Positions 11,481-23,252 of a stretch of DNA of 60,000 nt are shown one piece after another. The position numbers were made by a program, and so were the translations under genes. Source of the DNA: Hydractinia symbiolongicarpus. Taxonomy: Eukaryota > Cnidaria > Hydrozoa > Anthoathecata > Hydractiniidae. Under the pieces are notes generated by a model. It was not told the DNA's origin. It worked only from the letters and a program-made list of their open reading frames with translations, and did not search any database. The stretch's first letter is position 1, and each line of letters starts with the position of its first letter. The DNA is taken from NCBI RefSeq assembly GCF_029227915.1, contig NC_079889.1:3722001-3782000 (forward strand). Direction: 5' to 3'.

Positions 11481-12389
11481 CTACTCTCTTGGCGCACTTG
11501 AGATCATAGTGCTAAGTCTTTTTACCAATTGGTCGCGTTGTCGTTTTATGTTAGTACTTCTTGTCAACAAGATTATCGAATTTACGAAGGAGTTCATATA
11601 AAGAAGAAAAAATGGTATCTCGACAAAATAAAAATCAGTAACCTGATCTTTATATAGTATGAGGCCAAATTCTCTCATAATGTACGTGGCGGTATGTGGT
11701 GCATAACAGACAACTAAACACACAAATAACAACTGAATGCTTTTGGTTACGCGAGATCCATGGTTCGTAGCAGAATGTCGACTACCCTTCATTGCTCTTA
11801 CTTTCTGCTTGATGTGATATAAAAGATATAGTTGCAATAAGCCAGCAGTTAAGAACATCATGCCTTCTCCAGTAATTTGCAGGGTAGACCAAATTCTTTT
11901 TCCAATTTTTGCATTGGTGGTACTCCTGTTTTTATCCCAATATGCTAATGCAACTCTATATGAAGATACCATTAGCGTAGCAAGAAAAGACATTACGATG
12001 AAACAGTTAAAGAAAATCTTCCTAAATCGCTCATGCAATCTTGGGTATCTTACAACAAAACATCTTTCAGCTGAAATAATAATGGTCATCACCCAAGAAA
12101 ACAAAAGTGGTCCTATGTCGAAAAAAGCTTGTAACATTTTGCTTTTCTCAGTATGACCACCAAGAAATGACAAGGATGTCAGTGGAAGTGTGAATAAACC
12201 AACCAGTAGATCTGATGCACTTAAAATGATGAACATGGTGTTGGTTCTGCCCCGTTTTTGGTTTGCCAACGAAAACAATAATATCACATTGGAAAGCATT
12301 ATTGCTGTTGCAAGGGATATTTTCATGACTACGTTGACATGATAATGTACCACTTTTACTGAATTAGTGTTCGTCTGATTCAGATACAT
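11481..12389 (-). CDS. Rhodopsin-class (class A) GPCR, intronless, paralog 2
   Basis: A predicted seven-helix receptor of 302 residues in one exon, starting at a true ATG (12387-12389) and ending at TAG (11481-11483). It aligns along its whole length with the receptor at 3550-4467. Shared blocks include FFDIGP at the helix 2/3 turn, MTIIISAERC at the end of helix 3, GLLQLYLLYH in helix 5, HGSRVTKSI before helix 6 and NSIILLTRSTNIK at the end of helix 7. N34, LSASD (56-60) and CYAP (228-231) are class A marks. As in paralog 1, DRY is ERC and NPxxY is NSIIL. It also lacks the helix 3 cysteine, and it has no cysteine in extracellular loop 2, so the standard class A disulfide cannot form. Same strand and about 7 kb apart, the pair looks like a local duplication with separate promoters. 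N-terminal NQT (4-6) may be glycosylated. Ligand unknown. Confidence 0.9.
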   Translation of the reverse strand: MYLNQTNTNSVKVVHYHVNVVMKISLATAIMLSNVILLFSLANQKRGRTNTMFIILSASDLLVGLFTLPLTSLSFLGGHTEKSKMLQAFFDIGPLLFSWVMTIIISAERCFVVRYPRLHERFRKIFFNCFIVMSFLATLMVSSYRVALAYWDKNRSTTNAKIGKRIWSTLQITGEGMMFLTAGLLQLYLLYHIKQKVRAMKGSRHSATNHGSRVTKSIQLLFVCLVVCYAPHTATYIMREFGLILYKDQVTDFYFVEIPFFLLYMNSFVNSIILLTRSTNIKRQRDQLVKRLSTMISSAPRE

Positions 12390-15280
12390 CTTGCTCTGTT
12401 TTTACACTGTCGACCTGTGTCTACTTGTTTTGGAAAATATGAACTGTAAAATTTTTATTTAAGTCTTTTTTATTTTATTATCAATATTATTGCACTCGCT
12501 GTCTGTCGGTGAGCCAAATAAAAACCGGTGTTTCGTAATTAAAAACACCACCTATATGGTAGCAATAAACACCTTCTAAGCGAGTTTCAAATACCGTGGA
12601 ATTTTTAATGGCTAAAGAACGCTATAAAGTTGATTTTTTAAATTTGTTTTTAGAAAATGGGAAAATATGATAAAAGATTTACTAATTGTCTAAAAATAAA
12701 AATTATATTATTTTAGTATAAATGTAAGAATTAATTTATAATTAATTTACGTGAAATTTCTATCATTTTATTTTCTACTACGTTTAACGTTGTTAGAATT
12801 CTTTTGAAATATTCCTAAAACATTTTCCATACTCCTAACAGAAAGCATATTGTTCTATCATAAAAGTGATAGCTTTTGAATTTTCATTGAATGATTGTTA
12901 TAAATTGTGTGTTGGAGGTAAAAGTTTTTAAAGTTTCAATTATTGTTCTATTAGTATCACAGAAATGTTGTTGTTGCTGTTGTTGTTGTTGTTGTTGTTG
13001 ATTATTGTTTGTGTAATACTTATATCTTTATCCTTGTCTTCTCCTTAAGGACTTGCTGCTATATAATTAACCAAAGAATCAAATGTTCTTGGAGAAGGAA
13101 AGGAAACCAACTTTCCTCTGAAATTTAAAAATCTCTCTCGTTTTAATCACGGTGATTTAAAAATTACAAAAAAAAGAATCAAATTTCCCTGACTAATTAT
13201 TATTAAATATTAATAGTAATTACAGATATTGTGGACTGTTTTTTCTATGCAATGCTATATTATTTTGTTGAAAATAGCAGGGGAAGCAGAGGCAAGCTGG
13301 TTCTTTTAGAGAAATTATTACAGTAAAAATAACGTAAAATGACCCAGACATAGCATTTGGAAATTTCTGGTGCTATTTAAGGCGATTCCAAGAGGATTGT
13401 CGGTTATCAGAATACTCTGTCATAAATGAAACAAAAAAACAACAATAAACGATTGCCATTAATTTACCCAATTTTGTATGCACCCCATGTCAGCAGTTAT
13501 GAAACCATACTTTTGTCTCAGTTAACAAGGTTTCATCACACTAGGGTTAAGTTGTAGCAAAGTAGTTAAAATAATTAAATATTGCCTTAAAAGGAATAAT
13601 TTTTGTGGAAAGTATGAAGAGGCTCCAATTTTTTAATTTTCTCATTATTTTTTAAATCTAAGAATTGAATCTTTATTAGATTGAATCTAAGAAAAAAGAT
13701 ATAGTAGGGTCTGGTGAAAAGTTAAAACTTAGCATTGGCTCAAGGAGGTAAAGTGGTAAATTTTGTGATGTATGGAATGTGATATAGATATGCCGTGTCC
13801 TCACCAATAAACCTCCTCCATTTAAACGCCCCTCTCTATTAAATATATTATTATTAGAAATCCCTTAGCGCCAGCTGATTCGGACGTTGAAGATGCCAAT
13901 CTTAAAGAGACTTTAATTGACTTTGATTAAGGAAGATTTTGCAAACATTGAGTATAGATAAAGAAATATTTTTTGTATATAAATGTCACTTTCTTGTTAA
14001 CGCCCCTCTCAATGAAAAAGCGACATTCTCCATGAAAAAGCGACTAACTGTTTGAACAAAGGAGCGCCATCAAAAAGTAAAGCAAAATGGAGACGAAGGT
14101 GTCTTCGAACACAACATCAAGAGGTAAGCTGGGTGTTGCAAAGAAGCTTTGTTTAAGTAAATTAAAATATTTAATTGATATAAAAAACTTAGATCGATTT
14201 ATCACAGTCGGAATTTTGTTGATATGATTATAAAGAGCATTACGATTGATATGGTGCTACACGTGTTCTCCCTCATTGATTAAATTTTGGGTGATGACCT
14301 GTATCTGGCATGCATGTGGATGATTTTGCCATGCGTTTATGATCGTGTGAAACATGGAATCATTTGCATTGGTGCCTCTTTAGGCGTTAAGGAGTTAAAA
14401 ATTCTTCAGTTTTCAATAAAATTTTTTGGATAATGTTATTCATATATATCTTTCAGTTTTCACAATAAAATGGAAACTTTAAAAAATTACCTACAAGATT
14501 ACGCGCCTTTAACACTGGGCATTATTGTTCTAGTGTAACACCGGGGAGGGGGCATAAACTGCTCGCGTGTTTTTCAAATCCAACAACTTATGCTAAGTGA
14601 CAGAACTAGGCATACTTTCAGAAACTCGTTATACAAACTGATTCCAGGTAAAAAAATATTGTACTAACGTCATTCATGCCTAAAATTGGACATTTTCCCA
14701 AACTTGGCATTTTCATGATGACACGGCCTTATTTCTTGGTAAACTTATTCACTGAATAGAATAAAATTGATTTCATATAAAAAATAAATTTTAAGGATGA
14801 AAATTTAGGATAAAAAATGACATCCGTTTTCCAGAAATATTGATGTTTATATCATTAAACTTAGTACAAGTTTAGAATATGGCATTTTTTAGATTTTAGG
14901 TAAAAAACAATATCGTGACGTCATTAGGATCAGAAATGACGTCATTCGCCGGATCATTATTTCCGTCAAACGTAGTCTGTATTTTATCCGTAGAAGCTGT
15001 ATATATTTCCTTAGCATTACCTTAGCAATCACTTGGTAACAAACACGCATATAACAAATAATTATATAACCAAATTTTACAAAATAATACCCCCGTCTAA
15101 GAAATGCGACAGCACGGTAAAAAAATTTCAAAAAATGCTTTTTAATTACAAGCGCGAAAAAATGTTTGGGTTAAAAATTTCTACACTTAATTAACAAATG
15201 CCGAACAAAAGTCATCCCGAGTCAATGAGACCGTCTTTGCTAATTGTGTAACATAAACTTTGACAAAAATCCTGTAATCT
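12390..15280. other. Interval with no recognisable gene
   Basis: Beyond the start of the second GPCR: AT-rich sequence, a TTG microsatellite and short ACGCCCCTCTC-type fragments near 13825 and 14000. I see no coding signal. Confidence 0.5.
12967..13000 (+). repeat. (TTG)n microsatellite
   Basis: About eleven TTG units with one CTG interruption. Confidence 0.9.
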
Positions 15281-15417
15281 TCTCTTTAATAATTGCCGTC
15301 TTCCGTCTGTCTGTTCGTGCGTCTGTTTGTCTTTTTGTTACGAAACACGAAATGCGATATATAAAGGACGGGCGACCCCGTGGATATTTCCACGGGCTAA
15401 CAACTAGTCTATATAAT
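15281..15417 (+). mobile_element. Short Helitron-like unit (HINE type), head of plus-strand array
   Basis: Starts near TCTCTTTAATAATTGCCGTC. It ends with the hairpin CCGTGGATATTTCCACGG and then GCTAACAACTAG at 15417. The next base begins a new unit (TCTATATAATAATACGCC). A 5' TC, a 3' hairpin and a terminal CTAG are Helitron marks. It has no coding capacity. Confidence 0.8.
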
Positions 15418-16657
15418 AATACGCCAGTTCTGTCTGTCTGTCACTTTTGCAAAGTGGATAAAATTTCTTTGATAAAGTCTATAAAACATCGCCTATAAAT
15501 TTGTTCTGTAAATTAGCAAACTTTGACGTTAAAGCGATATTGACGTCAAAGGAAAGTATATTAAGATTAGTGAAGTGGGTAACTAGGGACTACCTGGGAC
15601 CAATTTGGGTAGGTTTTCCAAACCTGGGTCACCGAATCCGTTTCGGAATGGACGGGTTAATGACGTCATCATAAAAACCTTTAACCCTATTCAGTCCGGG
15701 GGGGGGGCGGATTCCGCCCCCCCTGACGGTTTTTTTTTAATAACTCCTGATTGCTTTGTTATATGGCTATGATACTTACTGAGTTTCAACATTTATCTAT
15801 TAGACACCTGCATGCAAATTTTTTAGGTCCCATACCTTTCAGAGGCTTTGATATTGGCCATTACTCGAAACTACCCCTAAAAATCTCTATGAAATCCTTA
15901 TAATGGAGAAAATATAATAACTCCTGTTAGGATTATCCTTAGAACTTGAAACTTGCAACATAACTTTGTTTCATTAAGAAGAATCATTTTGATTAATTTG
16001 AACACGTGACTAATCCGATTTCCCGATTTTGTCGGATTTTACCCGAAAATCGGAAAAAAACGGATTTTCGGGCAATTTTTGGCAATTTTTTATCAGATCC
16101 ATGTAAAAACCGGAAGATATGTTAAATAACTTTTATTTAGCTTTCAGAAACTTCAAACAGAATGTAAAAATTCGCTCTAGAACAAGAGTAATTATATTTT
16201 AAGCAGATAGTGGCATTTTTAACAATTTTTAAGCTTTTGATGACGTCACAGAAAATGTGCTGACGCAAGAAAATTTTTTTTGGCGCCATTTTGTTCCTTT
16301 TATGACGTACTATAAGTGCGCCAAGTTTGATTCAATTTGAACAACCCTATGAAAAGTTATTGAGGGGGGCGGAATCCGCCCCCCCCCCCCCGGTCATAGT
16401 ATGTTCGAAAAACCCCGGACCGAATAGGGTTAAACCCTAATATCTCTGCATCCGTTTGTCAAAAGTACACGATCCTATATATTTTCTTGATCAGCGTTTC
16501 AAGATCTATACAATGAAGGCAACAGGCATACACATTTCTGAAAAAAATAAATTTTGTGTTCTGACAGTTCTCTGCTGGCGTCAGCAAAATTTAAATGACG
16601 GTTGTTTTTCTCTGTTATCCTGCCTAAGTGGATTTTTCCACGGGGTTTATCGACTAG
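15418..16657 (+). mobile_element. Long Helitron-like unit, interrupted by MITE copy 2
   Basis: 5' end TCTATATAATAATACGCCAG, 3' hairpin GTGGATTTTTCCAC and then ATCGACTAG at 16657. Without the MITE and the second TTAA it is about 490 bp. Compared with sibling units it lacks the block around AACTTGGAAACGAGGTGG. Its 5' part matches the minus-strand unit 33628-34377. Confidence 0.85.
15685..16429 (+). mobile_element. piggyBac-like MITE, copy 2, nested in a Helitron-like unit
   Basis: A 745-bp element between TTAA at 15681-15684 and TTAA at 16430-16433. It starts CCCTATTCAGTCCGG and ends CCGGACCGAATAGGG. Next to each end is a G- or C-rich hairpin block around GGCGGATTCCGCC. It interrupts a Helitron-like unit (15418-16657) at a TTTAAACC site that sibling units, for example near 34870 on the opposite strand, keep uninterrupted. 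It therefore inserted after that unit was in place. Non-coding. Confidence 0.92.
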
Positions 16658-17407
16658 TATATAATAATACGCCAGTTCCGTGTCTCTGTGACAGGCAAAG
16701 TTGAAGTGATCATTTTCTCTTGATGTTGCCGAAATATGCATGTATCATATGTTAAACTTTTTGACGTTACGGGGCGACGTCAATAACACTACTTTAACGT
16801 CAAAACATTATATTATATTAATGAAGCCGCTACAGTGCACTTAAAACTTTGAGGTCAAAAAACTTGGAAACGAGGTGGTGACGTCAATGATTTTTTACCG
16901 CGTGGGCAACTAGCGACCACCTAGGACCAATTTGGGTAAGTTTCCCACACCTGGGTCCCCGAATCAGTTTCGGAATGGACGGGTGGATGACGTCATCAAA
17001 AAACCTTCAAACCCTGATATCTCTGCAACCGTTTGTCAAAAGTACATGATCCTATACATTTTCTTGCTCAGCGTTTCAAGATCTATGCGATGAGTATAGA
17101 TCTTGATGAGTATAGGCAACAGGTATACAAATTTTTTAAAAAAATGTTAAGGTTTTGACGGGTGATTGCTGACATCAGCAAAATTTTTAAACCCTTTTAG
17201 CTCCTTAGGCGTTTGGCAAAAAAATACAATACTATACATTATTTTGATCAGCGTTTCAACCTCTACACATTACAAACAACAAATGACTAAGTTTCACCAA
17301 TTTCCTTTTTGTATATGCACTGCTGACGTCAGCAAAAAATCTAAAGCAACCTATTTTTGCATTGTTCTTCTGCCTTAGTGGATTTTCCCACGGGCTATAT
17401 CGACTAG
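16658..17407 (+). mobile_element. Long Helitron-like unit
   Basis: A 750-bp unit from just after CTAG (16654-16657) to CTAG at 17404-17407. Its first bases (TATATAATAATACGCC) lack the usual leading TC. It contains AACTTGGAAACGAGGTGG, the 14-bp palindrome-like TGCTGACATCAGCA and GATGACGTCATC, all shared with the minus-strand array at 32-35 kb. Non-coding. Confidence 0.85.
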
Positions 17408-18086
17408 TACAATTAATTAATTCAACGCCAGGTTGTGGGATATGTTTTTATTCAAAGTGACAATTTTTAAACATTCGTCCAAATAAGAAAAAGTTGGCCT
17501 ACTCTATTTGATATGACGTCGTACCAACGTTGATGGATTGTGTTTTATTTCAACTGAAATTGCGGGAAAGTTATCTTCTAAACGAATACGTTGCGTCTGG
17601 AACGCTATAAAGCGATGTGCGCTTCACTGGATTTGCGACATACAACATACATTCTCTGCAGTACTTCACCTGGATAAGTGGCACGGTTTATTTTATTTTA
17701 TCGCTCAACCTGACGTTCAATGTTTGAAAAAACTTTATCGCCGTAAGCACTCCGCTAAATTCGTGGCACACAATATACATATACTAAAAGTACCCATCTC
17801 GGTTGTGTATTATGATCTAGCTACACCCAAGGGCCTAACGTGGCAATAAAGGCTTGTTTATCGATGACTTTATTTGAGGCGGGATTTCTTGTTTCCGTCT
17901 TTTACATAATAGTGGTACTATATCCATTTGTCTGTTTAAAATGGGTCCACCGCAGCTTTTTTGTACCCCTGTCAGCGTAGTTTCATTTGTTCTTCAAAAC
18001 AGGCGGATAGGGGTGCACGAGATAATGATTAAGAAATATGTCTGTCAGACAAATTACCGTGGATTTTTTCACGGGCTAACAACTAG
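17408..18086 (+). mobile_element. Divergent Helitron-like unit with foreign interior
   Basis: Follows directly after CTAG at 17407. Its start is a degenerate version of the family's (AATTAATTCAACGCCAGG), and it ends with the hairpin CCGTGGATTTTTTCACGG and CTAACAACTAG at 18086. The interior is unlike the other units. It holds short open frames (ATG at 17532 with 29 codons; an overlapping frame open to 17849) that may be a captured, broken fragment. Neither is recognised. Confidence 0.55.
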
Positions 18087-20357
18087 TATGATATATACGA
18101 CCCGTAAGTAGTGCGCGAAAATTAGATATACGCGAAACCTGCATGAGCAAAAATAAAAAAAATATAAAATTCTTTTTATTGCCGCAAACATTTTCATCAG
18201 TGAAGTGAGGCAAACAATAATGTCTTTCATTCATTTGATTGTTAATATTTTCTAACCAAGAAAAGATTCGTCATCAACAATGCTTTTCTTTAGATTTACA
18301 ATAACTTAACAAAACACAAAGATCATTTTCCAATATGACATTCGCCAGATCTTTCAGTAAAATAAAAAATGTTATGAAACTTCCACATGTAAAAACACGT
18401 AAAAGAAGTGAATATTAGTTTTTTTTATAAAATTTACGTGTTTCACAGCATTTTGTGAGTTTTTTTTTTGTATGTACCAAATTTTTAAGTATCAAACTTT
18501 TATGAAAGTTATTATTAGAACGCCGTTCTTGTTTTGTAATTTTCATTAGCCGGCGTACTCTCGTGAGGATACAATTTCAACTTCGTAAAGAACGCAACCA
18601 AGTGGAACGAAAATGATTTACAAAGACATTCACGTTTCAAAATAACTTTGGATGTGTAAGAATAATTAACGGACGGTAAATAAACTATTTTTAAGTATAA
18701 AAACATATAACTTAGCTGTATGACCCTTTCTTTTTAATATTATATTTAGATGTATCTTTGCAAAACCCTTTAAGAGTATTAAAAACTTTTTTCTTTTTTG
18801 ATTACTTCAGCCTTAATATACTTTTGAGCTTATAGGTTTGATAGGCTGTATAGCTAATGCATGTAGTATAAGGTGAGAACAATTCCTGCTTATATCAAAA
18901 AATTTTCCATGAGCTTGCCGATTTAATCTATGCTTTTATATAAGTCGTTTTTTTATAACTCGTTGTCATTAAATTCAAATCGGATCTTGGACATAAAAAG
19001 TATTTTGTATGTGCAGCCATAATCGTAGCTAGTCAAGTATTCCAATCTATACGAACCGGAGTTTTTAGAACAGGTTGTGACCAGGAAGCACTGATAACGA
19101 ATGATTGTCCCTGTCATATAGGAGGTTTAGAAGGATGGAAACTTATCCTTGAGGCTTTTTATTTTCGCTTTTCACCTGACAAGCACTATCATTAAAAGGT
19201 ATTTTCAGTCCTATCAAATACTCTTATAAATCACACCACTGAGGGAGAATAATCTCTGGCAATGATGATAAGATCCTTTTTTGCCTTTTGGAATTATGTA
19301 CCTCGCTTAAATGACGCAGTTAGCTTGTAATATGTGTCGATTCTTGACATGTTGTCTAACTAACTGTACATACTTAACTGATAGTGAAATCCACTTTGTT
19401 TGGACACCAGAATATCGATTTAGACGAAAATTTATTTATTATTTTGTTTTTTGACAAATCATGACACAGTGACCAAAGAAAACATGCTAAATATGTCAGG
19501 TTGCAATTTTTAAATATTTTTACTATAACGCACGGTACTATGTTTTTGCTGCGGATTATACTATAAATTAAAAATATCCTTTGCTAACTACAAAGGCTTC
19601 TCATCTTGAGGATCCAGTCTTGAGAATTACATTCGATTTAAGGCATCAAGTCCTGTTAAATCAGCGTGTACCCAATATATGAAGAAAGTATTATTTTCCC
19701 TAGCCATGTATATTCTAATTTGAAAATTATCAAAATAAGCAAAAAAAAAATTTAGAAAATGATTTCCGATGTATAATCCGATGTATAAAGCAATATATTG
19801 TTGTCATTTGTCATACTTGATATGTATTTATTAATTTACTGTTGGACGTTTTTTCCCATTTACGCTGGAAAGAAGGGCGTATCCCAGAACCAGAGTGGAA
19901 ATGGTGAGAGGCGCAGCAATGTTTGTTTATAACATAGAATTTTATCTAAAGACAACGTTATTGGAAGAATTTAACCTTTAGATGATAGTTTGCGTTTATT
20001 ACACGTTCAAAAAATTGGACAAAAACCGCCCTACAGCTGGACTGCAATGGGAGAATTGAGTTGTTATAATAAGTGCCACCATGTTTTAAACAGATGATAA
20101 ATTAGGCTACCCAGCGTTACCTAGCCTTACCTTGTATGACCTATCTATGTCTTTTCCTGCCAAATTTTGGGGATGGTGATTATCTCTTTTGATCAGAAAT
20201 GTCAAAACATAGGACTAATGTTATCAGATGATTTATAATCCCTGCTTTCTTAGAATCGTTGTTGAAACTGTTGTTTAGGAAGTACCTTAACGATATGCTA
20301 CAAATTTATTTTACCTAAAAGCATGTATAAAGTCTTGTTTTAAATATTACCTTTAGG

Positions 20358-20589
20358 TGATGATGTGTCAGTGGATGCTAAGCTGTTGTTTGAACATTGA
20401 TGAAAAGATTTGACATCTGGTTTAAGCTCAAGCGTGTTCTGAAGCGAGTTAAGGTAAGCAAAATGTTTTTTTATTTGACTTCTCCTAGAATGCTAATTTT
20501 TTAACTGTTCTTTCTGCATTGTGTTTCAGGTAATGGAGCGAACGTGTGTGTTGAACGTTTATCATAAAAAGTTCAACACAGCCAAGTAA
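20358..20589 (+). other. Possible small spliced transcript (two exons)
   Basis: An exon-like block at 20358-20453 has a good acceptor (TACCTTTAG) and a consensus donor (AAG then GTAAGC at 20454). After a short intron (20454-20529), a strong acceptor (GTGTTTCAG) precedes 20530. From the ATG at 20400 the spliced frame reads MKRFDIWFKLKRVLKRVK and then VMERTCVLNVYHKKFNTAK before TAA at 20587-20589, making 37 residues. If instead the first exon enters in the other phase, it ends at a TGA at 20401-20403 and the rest would be untranslated. The protein is not recognised. The evidence is splice-site quality only. Confidence 0.25.
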
Positions 20590-22059
20590 TTTAGTGATTT
20601 GAAAATATTTTTTAACTGTGTCGAATAGTTTCTTAATACTTATTTTTTAAGTTCATCCTCGTTTTTCGTTCCATGGGCTGTTCTTGATCTGTTTACTTTT
20701 ATCAATTTAGACTAAACGTTGAAGAGAAGACAAAAATAATAGATGTGTGAAAGCTGAATGATGAGGGGTGAAATATGCCGAATAATATATCGTACTTTAT
20801 AAATTGTATGTTAATGTATGTGAAACGAAAAAGCTACTAGTGCAAATTAATAATGTTCACGTCTGATTTAACCCCCGATTCGGCAAGACAGCCTGCATAG
20901 GATTGTAAGGGATACCCCCTCCCTTCCCCTCCCCTCTGCTGGCACCTAGTTTCGTGCGAACAATAAGAGCGAGAATTGGAGTTGCTCTCAAATAGTTGCT
21001 TATTTTTTCTCTGCAGATGTCCTGCTGCGAAAAAAAACCATAAAAATTCACATTGTTTTTTTTTAAACAAATCAAAGGTTGTGTCAAATTTCATCCCAGA
21101 AGTTGCTCAAACATTTTTACCCGTTTTTTAGTCATTAAGTCTAGATAAAAAATATTTGAAAAATGTCTGTACAGTTCCTTTAATCAAACTACACATCGCA
21201 TCAGTTTCTCTTGCTCCAAAACGTATTTAGTTTCCGCACTTTCAAACAATAATTTTTCGACTCTGTTTGTTGGCTTAGCATTTCAAGCTATCTGATAGGC
21301 AAGAATATTAAGCGATACCTTGTTTTCTCCATTTTTGTCCGTATTATTAGGTATTATTAGGTATTAATCGCTCGTAGCGTGGATTGTTTTTTAATATGCG
21401 CATTTCGTAAATAACGGCCATTCGATCTGTAGCGTTTTTTACTCAGCCAATGTGTACGTGGATGTAAAATATTAGCTATCCTATGCTTTGCCTAAAATTA
21501 ACCAAGATATGCCAACTTTATGTTTGCCAACTTTCTTATAGATAAAAAAGATTGATTGGATACTTATTAAACGGTTACTGGCCCTGTAGAAATGAACGGA
21601 TTAGCCCTTATAGTGGCCCATATAGTGGACCTCAAATTCTTGTGTATCAAGCTTGTGCCCAGCATCGGTAATTCGCGCATCTTTAGCCCGAAAAAGCTAT
21701 TTGGCTACCATCAAAGTACTAGTGTTATTGATACAGTTGCTTTAACATGGAGGTACCATAAATGTGCTTTCGTTATTGTGGGAAATATGTCAGCAAGATT
21801 TTAAGTCGAGATGCGTGTTTGTTAATAAACTATTTAAAATCGTTTGTTTGGAACATACATCTTAAAATTCTATGTAAAAAAATACGTCATCTTATAGTGC
21901 AGTGGGTACATGAAACGGAGTTCTATGAGCGTTTCCACCAGAGAAGCTTATTAGTATCTTTTTCTTATTTTTTTTAAAAACCTAATACTGCATAAATTAT
22001 AATATCTGTGCTTGTATCGTATCGTTGTAATTGACAATGAAGATAATATATATACCTTG

Positions 22060-22244
22060 TTAGTAAAGGAAGTAAAAATTAACTTGACATTGGTTCGGTA
22101 CTCCGAGTTTCGTGTTATACACTCATCAGCCAAATTATACAAGTGAAAAAGACTTTTTCACTTGTATAATTTGGCTGATGAGTGTATAACACGAATCTCG
22201 GAGTACCGAACCAATGTCAAGTTAATTTTTACTTCCTTTACTAA
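22060..22244. repeat. 185-bp near-perfect palindrome
   Basis: Two 92-base arms pair around a single central base at 22152, with one mismatch seen (GAGTTTCG against GAGATTCG). The transcript would form a long hairpin. The 10-mer AGCTTATTAG at 21946-21955 is an inverted match to the sequence at the right arm's outer edge. The 14-mer TATATACCTTGTTA occurs at both 22049 and 22303. Confidence 0.95.
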
Positions 22245-23252
22245 TAAGCTCTAAACTTGTATGTTTATTGAGCACTGTTATTGGCTAACTGCACGACAGT
22301 TTTATATACCTTGTTATAACGCTGGATTTAACTTATATTGCTTTTTTGTTTTTATGATCCAAGAATGTAGTGATCTATACAATTCTGTATAAAATTCGAT
22401 ATGGTCCATAATATCAATATAAATTTCGATCATTGGACAATAATGTAGAAAATTTCAGTTGTAGTTGCATCCATAGTCAGACAATGAGGAAATAAAGATC
22501 ACGATGATCTTTGTAACTCATGATGTGACAACCCCTTCATGTGAAACGGTATCCTTTATGTACGCATATAAAAAGTGGCAGACAGCCTTAGATACTAGCT
22601 TCCTCAATTAATTACTTTTGTTATAAGTTGCTTCCGAAAGGACAAAGAAGAATTTTAGCTCATTTTCTGTTGTTATGGTGTAGAACACACTTTTTGTCTT
22701 CTGTAATTTACGTAAACGAATAAGTTATTATTTTGACGTATATCTACATGGTGTTGAGCTTGCCTGCTTGTATTATGTAAAAAACTTTTGTTTTATTCTT
22801 GACCGCATTGTAGAATTAGTATACCTGTAGTTTTCGGACCAAACTACATAGCAAATTTATTTCTATCGTAGATATTTACATCTATTTTTCTTGATTTAAC
22901 AAATTCTTCTAACCTAAATTATATTAGTTATTTATTATATTACATTCTATTTTTTCTTAATTCAGTATTATTGTTTCAGACATGGTTGTAACAAACGATG
23001 CCAGTACTATCAATACTTGATGTTTTCAGCGATTTATATGACTATTATAACAGTATTCTAGGTAAGTATGGTTTTCCTTAAGAAATTATTTTTTAAATTT
23101 TTTATATTTGCACATTTTTTCCTTGTGTTCTGATTAACTTTTGATATTATAATATGGTAAAGCACTCCTATCAATTATTTGTAGAAAAGTAATTTTGCCT
23201 TATAAATTATCATTGGACTATATCTAAGAACACATCCGAGTAAATTTTACTA

